Shown here: piece after piece, positions 12,522-17,417 of the stretch | Position numbering within the stretch: position 1 is the first letter of the stretch | Layout: each line of letters opens with the position of its first letter | Source of the DNA: JBAYHA01 sp041666425 | Lineage (GTDB): Bacteria > Patescibacteriota > Patescibacteriia > UBA11705 > JABHMO01 | Direction of reading: 5' to 3' | NCBI GenBank assembly: GCA_041666425.1 | Contig: JBAYHA010000017.1 | Span: forward strand, 1-17,417 | Length of the DNA: 17,417 nt | Position numbers and translations under genes: made by a program | The notes under the pieces: model-generated | The model's database searches: none | What the model saw: only the letters and a program-made list of their open reading frames with translations | What the model was told of the DNA's origin: nothing

Positions 12522-12557
12522 AAAATTTATTTAAATTTAAAACAAAATCACAAAAAT

Positions 12558-12586
12558 ATACTACCAAAGATTTTATTTTTTGTCAA
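12558..12586 (-). promoter_or_regulatory. Promoter for tRNA-Arg(UCU)
   Basis: Minus strand: TTGACA (12586-12581), 17-nt spacer, TAGTAT (12563-12558). The -35 overlaps the stop codon of the recombinase-like gene. Confidence 0.55.
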
Positions 12587-13467
12587 TTACTTTCATTATT
12601 TTCAAAATACCTTTTTGTCGTATTTTTGGCTTTGACACCCAAAACTCCCTGCAAATCATCCTCGCTTGCCCCCAAATCAATCATTTTGTTAGCAAAATAA
12701 GAACGAAACACTTCCGGAGTAATACTTTTTCGACAACCGATAAATTTTTTGTATCTTTCAACAATCCTTTCCACCGTTCTTACAGAAAGACTTTGCAACC
12801 CTCGTCTTTTTTGCGCCTTTTTGGCCCGATCGTGAGCCAAAAAAATATGCTCGATTTTGCTCTGCCTAATCTTTAAATACTCATCAATCCAAAATCCGCA
12901 CTGATTATTCAAAATCAAACAACGGCTATTTTTTCCTTGGACTTCCAAGCTACGAGTTTTTTGTTTTTTATAATCTTTTATTTTTAATTCTACCAATTCG
13001 GAAACCTTAACACCAGTAGAAAATAAAATTTCTAAAATTGCTTTGTCGCGCAATTGCAAAATTTTTTCTTGCAAAACTTTTAATGGCGCTTCTAGGAATT
13101 TTTGCGCTTCGTCCACTGTCATCATCTCAATTTTACGACGCTCAATCTTCTTTAATTTTAAACCATTTGGCAAAATATTTAAAATTCTTTTGCGATGCAA
13201 AAATTTTAAAAATTCCCGCAAGGCAATTATGTGATAATTCTTGGTATTTTCTTTTAAGTTTTTTTTGCGCAATTCATCTCTGCGCAAATCCAATTCTTTT
13301 TGGTACTTTTTTACATCCGTCAATTCAAGTTGATTTAATTTAATTTTTTTTCCATTACACCAAACAGCAAACCTCTGCAAGTATAAATTATAATTGCGAA
13401 TCGTTCGAGAAGAACGACCTTTTTCCTTGACTCCTTGCAAATAATTTTTGATTTGTTTTTCGATCAT
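12583..13467 (-). CDS. Degenerate tyrosine recombinase (XerC/D-like)
   Basis: 294 residues with Xer length and layout: an N-terminal SAM-like core-binding domain (1-100) and a C-terminal catalytic domain (about 115-294). Typical signatures are recognisable, but residues differ. The first catalytic Arg (normally G-x-R-x-SE) is Lys154 in TGVKVSEL. The HxxR motif reads EVFR (Glu252, Arg255). The His of LGH is Val277 in LGVKAKNTT. The beta-strand Lys (QGK, Lys179), Arg255 and the nucleophile Tyr287 remain. The Lys154 codon was checked in the sequence. It may be an inactive DNA-binding paralogue or use altered chemistry. The start ATG has a 17-bp-spaced promoter and only a weak AAGG upstream. Confidence 0.85.
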   Translation of the reverse strand: MIEKQIKNYLQGVKEKGRSSRTIRNYNLYLQRFAVWCNGKKIKLNQLELTDVKKYQKELDLRRDELRKKNLKENTKNYHIIALREFLKFLHRKRILNILPNGLKLKKIERRKIEMMTVDEAQKFLEAPLKVLQEKILQLRDKAILEILFSTGVKVSELVELKIKDYKKQKTRSLEVQGKNSRCLILNNQCGFWIDEYLKIRQSKIEHIFLAHDRAKKAQKRRGLQSLSVRTVERIVERYKKFIGCRKSITPEVFRSYFANKMIDLGASEDDLQGVLGVKAKNTTKRYFENNESN

Positions 13468-13489
13468 AAGAAAATACCTTGGTTCCTAT

Positions 13490-13518
13490 ATTGTACGACA
13501 CAAAAACAAAATATTCAA
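13490..13518 (-). promoter_or_regulatory. Promoter for the recombinase-like gene
   Basis: Minus strand: TTGAAT (13518-13513), 17-nt spacer, TACAAT (13495-13490). The leader is only about 16 nt. Confidence 0.6.
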
Positions 13519-13567
13519 CTGTTTTTTTACAAAAACTAGGGACATTACCGGAGTCCAATTTTTGCGA

Positions 13568-13596
13568 TTGACAAACCCTTTAATCCGTGCTAAATT
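13568..13596 (+). promoter_or_regulatory. Promoter for the orphan membrane protein at 13637
   Basis: TTGACA (13568-13573), 17-nt spacer, TGC-TAAATT (-10 at 13591-13596), followed by TGTTCTGG and TTTGACAAC in the leader. Confidence 0.75.
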
Positions 13597-13636
13597 TATT
13601 TGTTCTGGTCTTTGACAACTTTCCAAGGAGAAAAAC

Positions 13637-14440
13637 ATGGAAAAGAAGTCTGATCGATTTTTTAACCTACTTGCAGGAACAAGAGATTTTGGGAAAATTG
13701 AATGGCTTAAGAGTTTTTTCTTTATTTCCGTAATGTTTGGACTATTTTCTATGTTAGTAGCCATGATTGACTCCCTTTTTACCAAAACTGTGATTCATCT
13801 TTTCGACGGATCAACCATTATTCTTGTCATCATGGGAAGTTCTTTGCTTACCACAATAATTTTCTACAAAAAAGCCACTTCCGTAAAAAAGAAACTGGCT
13901 TACATCCCTCAAAAAGTCAAAGCGGAAAATCCATTCCTTTCTCTATATAAGATTGAAAATGGGAAACTGACTCCAGTGCCAAATTGCGGATATTTTGTCA
14001 AAAATGCCCCGCCTGAAGATCCCGACTACCGACACTGGGATGAAAAACTTTTCGAATTTATCACCATTGACCTATCTTGGCCAAAAAGAGAAATTACCAG
14101 GGAAGTAACCCATAACAATCTGCGAATCAAAATCCGTTTTTGGATACAAAAACCATACGAATTTGTTCCCTCGATAGAATTAGCAAAAATGCTATATGAA
14201 ACAAACAAATCCCTTGGACAATACGTCGTTGAGCAAACAGAGGAAAATATAACAACACACAACGATCTGGCGATAGAAGATCTGATCGTGCAATATCTTG
14301 CCGGTCAAATGGAAAATGAAATGGAGTTTCGCTATCGACTAAACCTGTTTTTCTGTCATAGCAATAAAATTCCCATTGTTGGCAAAATTCACGACTTACA
14401 ATTTGATCATGATTGGCTGGAAATCCGGCCAATTAAATAA
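13637..14440 (+). CDS. Orphan membrane-anchored protein
   Basis: 267 residues. A short N-terminus precedes two hydrophobic segments (about 26-45 and 60-77) and a large soluble domain (about 80-267), predicted cytoplasmic if both segments span. The soluble part begins with a Pro-containing region (NAPPEDPDYRHWDE) followed by alternating strands (FITIDLSWPKREIT, NNLRIKIRFWIQKPYEF) and a helical segment. No catalytic motif is recognised. AAGGAG precedes the ATG, and there is a private promoter and a strong terminator. The family is not recognised. Confidence 0.75.
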   Translation: MEKKSDRFFNLLAGTRDFGKIEWLKSFFFISVMFGLFSMLVAMIDSLFTKTVIHLFDGSTIILVIMGSSLLTTIIFYKKATSVKKKLAYIPQKVKAENPFLSLYKIENGKLTPVPNCGYFVKNAPPEDPDYRHWDEKLFEFITIDLSWPKREITREVTHNNLRIKIRFWIQKPYEFVPSIELAKMLYETNKSLGQYVVEQTEENITTHNDLAIEDLIVQYLAGQMENEMEFRYRLNLFFCHSNKIPIVGKIHDLQFDHDWLEIRPIK

Positions 14441-14450
14441 TTTACATTTT

Positions 14451-14477
14451 GCCCCGAATTATGTTCGGGGCTTTTTT
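14451..14477 (+). terminator. Terminator after the orphan membrane protein gene
   Basis: GCCCCGAA (14451-14458), loop TTATG, TTCGGGGC (14464-14471), six T. Confidence 0.93.
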
Positions 14478-14541
14478 ATTAAGAAGTTTTTGCCGTAACG
14501 CGCATTTATTAAAAATTCCTTAAAAAACAGCTATTTTGCCC

Positions 14542-14570
14542 TTGTCAAATTTTTTTTCTTGTGCTAATAT
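14542..14570 (+). promoter_or_regulatory. Promoter for rpsO-pnp
   Basis: TTGTCA (14542-14547), 17-nt spacer, TGC-TAATAT (-10 at 14565-14570, extended). Confidence 0.75.
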
Positions 14571-14590
14571 AGGAAAGAATTAAATTAATC

Positions 14591-14645
14591 GATTCTGTGG
14601 CTCCGGCTTATCTATTCATAGAATAATCGGCCAAGCGGTGGAATC
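14591..14645 (+). promoter_or_regulatory. Structured rpsO leader, possible S15 autoregulatory RNA
   Basis: GATTC (14591-14595) can pair with GAATC (14641-14645), enclosing a hairpin TATTC-ATA-GAATA (14613-14625) and GC-rich segments with GGC. It ends seven bases before the S15 start codon. S15 leaders in other bacteria bind S15; a function here is inferred from position and foldability only. Confidence 0.35.
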
Positions 14646-14652
14646 CGAAAAT

Positions 14653-15024
14653 ATGCTTAATCCAAAGAAAAAGCAACAGATCATCAACAAGTTCAAAACT
14701 CACGAAAACGACACCGGTTCAGCCGAAGTGCAAATCGCGATTTTGAGCGAAGAAATCAAAGAATTAACCAAGCATTTGCAAGAACACAAAAACGATCATT
14801 CCTCTCGCCGAGGTTTATTAAAAAAAGTTGGCGAAAGACGTCGTCTCGTTCGTTATCTCGAAGTTGAAAATAACGAAAGTTACCAAAAGTTAATTACCGA
14901 ATTAAAATTAAAACCAACCAACCGATTAAAGAGAGAAGAAGCCGTAAAAAAAATTCTCGAAGCGGAAATTGACGGCGAAGAAGAACCAACCGAAAAAGTC
15001 GAAGACGAAAATAAAGAAGAATAA
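14653..15024 (+). CDS. rpsO: 30S ribosomal protein S15 (uS15)
   Basis: 123 residues from MLNPKKKQQIINKFKTHEND. The core matches uS15 throughout: DTGSAEVQIAIL (20-31), DHSSRRGLLKKVGERRRLVRYL (48-69) and ESYQKLI (75-81). It binds 16S rRNA at a three-way junction early in 30S assembly. The usual length is about 89; residues 90-123 form an acidic Glu-rich tail not typical of the family. A GTG at 14638 would add five residues, but the family start and lack of an SD favour 14653. pnp follows in the same direction, as in many bacteria. Confidence 0.95.
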   Translation: MLNPKKKQQIINKFKTHENDTGSAEVQIAILSEEIKELTKHLQEHKNDHSSRRGLLKKVGERRRLVRYLEVENNESYQKLITELKLKPTNRLKREEAVKKILEAEIDGEEEPTEKVEDENKEE

Positions 15025-15031
15025 TATTTTT

Positions 15032-15060
15032 AATCCGCCTCCCTTGCCGGAGGCGGATTT
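15032..15060 (+). terminator. Hairpin between rpsO and pnp, probable leaky terminator
   Basis: AATCCGCCTCC (15032-15042), loop CTTGCC, GGAGGCGGATT (15049-15059). Only a poor T tract follows (TGCTTT), so read-through into pnp is likely. Confidence 0.6.
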
Positions 15061-15091
15061 GCTTTACCATTTACAATTAATTTAAATAACC

Positions 15092-15165
15092 TGTCACCAA
15101 ATAAGTAGATTTCTTTTGACAAAATTGCTTTAAATCAAAAGAAAGAAATCTAAAATTTGGTGACA
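15092..15165 (+). promoter_or_regulatory. Long stem-loop in the pnp leader
   Basis: The outer stem TGTCACCAAAT (15092-15102) / ATTTGGTGACA (15155-15165) is 11 bp. An inner stem pairs AGATTTC (15107-15113) with GAAATCT (15145-15151) and TTTTGA (15114-15119) with TCAAAA (15135-15140), with a GAAA bulge. It ends eight bases before the pnp ATG. The E. coli pnp leader has an RNase III-processed stem-loop through which PNPase autoregulates; the same role here is inferred. Confidence 0.7.
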
Positions 15166-15173
15166 AAAAAATT

Positions 15174-17321
15174 ATGTCAAACTTAAAAATGTTTGAAACT
15201 GAATTTGCCGGCCGCAAATTGATTGTCAAAACCGGCGAGTTGGCCTTACAAACTAACGGCAGTTGTCTAGTTCAATACGGCGACACCGCAGTTCTGGCGA
15301 CCGCAGTAATGAGCCCCGAATCACGGGACGGCATTGATTATTTTCCACTAATGGTTGAGTATGCGGAAAAAATGTACGCAGCCGGAAAAATCAAAGGTTC
15401 CCGTTTTATAAAAAGAGAAAACCGCCCTTCCGACGAAGCGATTTTGACCGGGCGAATGATTGATCGTGGCCTGCGCCCTCTTTTTGATCAAGCCATGCGT
15501 CGAGATGTGCAAGTTATTTTAACCGTATTGGCGCACGATGGCGAAAACGATCCTGATATTCCGGCGATGATTGCATCTTCAATCGCTCTTGATATTTCCA
15601 ATATCCCCTTTAACGGCCCACTGGCCGGAATCAGAATTGGACGAATCAATAATGAATGGGTAATCAACCCAACCATGTTGGCCAGAACAAAATCAGAATT
15701 AAACTTGGTTTTTTCCGCCACAAAAGATCGCGTAATGATGATTGATGCCGACGCCAATGATTTGAATGAAGAAATAATTTATGAAGCTTTTGAATTCGGA
15801 TTAAAACACAGTCGCAAAATCGTGGAATTTATTGAACAAATTAAAAGGGAAATTGGCAAAGAAAAAGCCGCCATTCCGGCTAATGATATCTGCCCCGAGG
15901 ATCTCGATGACAACCAAAAAGAAAGTGCTGTGGAAATAAAAAAAGTACAAGACGAAATAAAAACTTTTATTTTAGAAAAGCTGGACAAATTTCTTTTTAA
16001 CATTCCTCGCGGTTCAAAAAATGAACGCAAACATCTGTTGCATGAATTAAAAGATTTAGCAGAGAACTATTTGCTCGACAAACAAATTGGCAAAGACAAA
16101 AGAAAAAAAATCATGGAGTTTTTTGATTCTTTTATCGAGGAACAGATCACTTTGGCAATTATCAAAAATGAAAAAAGAGTCGATGGAAGAAAATTAAACC
16201 AAATCAGACCATTATCTTCTTTTGTCGGTTTATTACCTCGAGTTCATGGTAGCGGTTTGTTTAATCGCGGAGAAACACAGGTTCTTTCCATTGTTACACT
16301 TGGCGCTCCCGGTGATGTCCAAACGGTTGAAACAATGGAGCCGGAATACAAAAAAAGATACATGCATCATTATAATTTTCCTCCATTTTCCACCGGCGAA
16401 GCTTATCCGTTAAAAGGTACCGGCAGAAGGGAAATCGGACATGGCGCACTTGCCGAAAAAGCACTGGAACCAATGTTGCCGAGCAAAGAGGATTTTCCAT
16501 ATACTATTCGCGTGGTTAGTGAAGTTCTTGGATCAAACGGATCCAGTTCCATGGGCTCAACTTGTGGCTCAACGCTCGCTTTGCTCGACGCCGGCGTGCC
16601 GTTAAAAAAACCGGTCGGAGGTATTGCCATGGGCCTTGCTTCAACAAAAGATGAAGAATACAAAATTTTAACCGACTTGCAAGATTTGGAAGATGGCGAT
16701 GGCGGAATGGATTTCAAAATTACCGGCACGCGCGATGGACTTACGGCAATCCAAATGGACACAAAAACTGCTGGCCTAACTTTGGAAATAATCAAAAAAA
16801 CATTAGCCCAAGGACGCGAAGCGTTAAATCAGGTTTTGGATGTTCTGCAACAAACAATTTCCGAACCGAGAAAAGAATTATCTCCATTCGCGCCAAGAAT
16901 CAAAACAATCAAAATACACCCTGACAAAATCCGCGAACTTATCGGTCCGGGTGGCAAAGTTATTAATAAAATTATTGCCGATACCGGAGTTTCCATTGAT
17001 ATCGAAGAAGATGGCTCTGTCTTTGTCACCAGCAATAATGCCGACGGCATGACCAAAGCATTGGCCATAATCGAATCAATTATCCAAGAAGCTGAACTCG
17101 GCAAAACTTACCTTGGCCAAGTGGTCAAATTATTTGACTTTGGCGCGGTGGTGGAAATTTTCCCCGGCACCGAAGGACTTGTCCATATCAGTGAAATTAC
17201 CGACCGCGAAAGAGTCATGGATATCAATAAATATCTAAAAGAGGGTCAAGAAGTAAAAGTAAAAGTTATTAAAATTGATCCCGACACCGGCAAAATCGGT
17301 TTATCAATCAAAAAGGCATAA
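15174..17321 (+). CDS. pnp: Polyribonucleotide nucleotidyltransferase (PNPase)
   Basis: 715 residues, the usual length. It degrades RNA 3'-5' by phosphorolysis as a trimer. The domains in order are a first RNase PH domain (MSNLKMFETEFAGRKL start), a helical linker (about 220-320), a second RNase PH domain with FNRGETQVLS, GTGRREIGHGALAEKAL, SNGSSSMGSTCG and DGDGGMDFKITGTRDG (the acidic catalytic site), a KH domain with the GPGG loop (591-594), and an S1 domain (about 643-715) ending KIGLSIKKA. No SD lies before the ATG; a large hairpin does. No separate promoter was found, so transcription probably comes from rpsO. Confidence 0.97.
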   Translation: MSNLKMFETEFAGRKLIVKTGELALQTNGSCLVQYGDTAVLATAVMSPESRDGIDYFPLMVEYAEKMYAAGKIKGSRFIKRENRPSDEAILTGRMIDRGLRPLFDQAMRRDVQVILTVLAHDGENDPDIPAMIASSIALDISNIPFNGPLAGIRIGRINNEWVINPTMLARTKSELNLVFSATKDRVMMIDADANDLNEEIIYEAFEFGLKHSRKIVEFIEQIKREIGKEKAAIPANDICPEDLDDNQKESAVEIKKVQDEIKTFILEKLDKFLFNIPRGSKNERKHLLHELKDLAENYLLDKQIGKDKRKKIMEFFDSFIEEQITLAIIKNEKRVDGRKLNQIRPLSSFVGLLPRVHGSGLFNRGETQVLSIVTLGAPGDVQTVETMEPEYKKRYMHHYNFPPFSTGEAYPLKGTGRREIGHGALAEKALEPMLPSKEDFPYTIRVVSEVLGSNGSSSMGSTCGSTLALLDAGVPLKKPVGGIAMGLASTKDEEYKILTDLQDLEDGDGGMDFKITGTRDGLTAIQMDTKTAGLTLEIIKKTLAQGREALNQVLDVLQQTISEPRKELSPFAPRIKTIKIHPDKIRELIGPGGKVINKIIADTGVSIDIEEDGSVFVTSNNADGMTKALAIIESIIQEAELGKTYLGQVVKLFDFGAVVEIFPGTEGLVHISEITDRERVMDINKYLKEGQEVKVKVIKIDPDTGKIGLSIKKA

Positions 17322-17335
17322 CAGGAATTCATAAA

Positions 17336-17391
17336 AAAACGGCTACCTGCTCTCTCTGTTTGAATCGAGATGACAAGTAGCTGTTTTTTTA
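17336..17391 (+). terminator. Terminator after pnp
   Basis: The base stem GCTAC (17342-17346) / GTAGC (17377-17381) is extended by A/T and G:U pairs and followed by seven T. The inner part contains TCGAGATGACAA (17365-17376), shared with the palindrome at 7996-8042. Confidence 0.8.
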
Positions 17392-17417
17392 TCAAATAAT
17401 TGCTTCAGAAAAGTTGC

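Noticed and set aside
12047..13467. Integrative element: recombinase gene next to tRNA-Arg genes
   Set aside because: No attachment-site direct repeats of the tRNA ends were seen, no cargo genes are present, and the catalytic residues are altered.
15116..15121. TTGACA as the -35 of a pnp promoter
   Set aside because: No -10-like hexamer lies 15-19 bases downstream; the motif forms part of the leader stem.

Overview
The window is an AT-rich bacterial chromosome segment. Housekeeping genes are mixed with short orphan genes, and most genes have a private promoter and a private terminator. The content (bL32, a K+-independent membrane pyrophosphatase, trigger factor, endonuclease IV, rpsO-pnp), the frequent lack of Shine-Dalgarno (SD) sequences before housekeeping genes, and the many small membrane or orphan proteins suggest a Candidate Phyla Radiation (Patescibacteria) genome. 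This assignment is an inference. No phage, insertion sequence, CRISPR array or intact mobile element was seen.

Layout: 1-327 is the 5' part of an orphan gene (-). 468-720 holds tRNA-Glu(UUC) (-) with promoter, terminator and two tandem hairpins at its 3' end. 838-1149 is a small membrane protein. 1340-3705 is rpmF then hppA, separated by a tandem 36-bp repeat. 3721-5556 has a terminator, a 63-nt palindrome and three orphan genes, two of which share a domain. 5635-7963 is trigger factor and endonuclease IV. 8058-8561 is a YfcE-type phosphodiesterase behind a hairpin leader. 8622-9561 (-) is a pair of related membrane-anchored four-cysteine proteins. 9647-10955 is a YciO-like Sua5/YrdC protein, a DUF167 protein and an orphan. 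10978-12142 is a gene-poor stretch with four perfect copies of a parS-like 16-bp palindrome, an intact CPBP membrane protease gene (-) and tRNA-Arg(CCU) (-). 12264-12341 (-) is a 25-codon basic reading frame. tRNA-Arg(UCU) (-) and a degenerate tyrosine recombinase (-) follow. The window ends with an orphan membrane protein and rpsO-pnp.

Three points stand out. First, four TGTTCCACGTGGAACA sites lie within about 1.06 kb; this matches the known parS consensus and suggests the chromosome partition region, perhaps near oriC. Second, genes fall into two translation classes: orphan and small membrane genes have strong SDs and often a shared GTTCTTT leader motif, while recognisable housekeeping genes have none. 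Third, the Xer-like recombinase has lost several canonical catalytic residues but keeps the tyrosine.

Promoters, terminators and folds were read by eye and not scored by software. No database search was possible.
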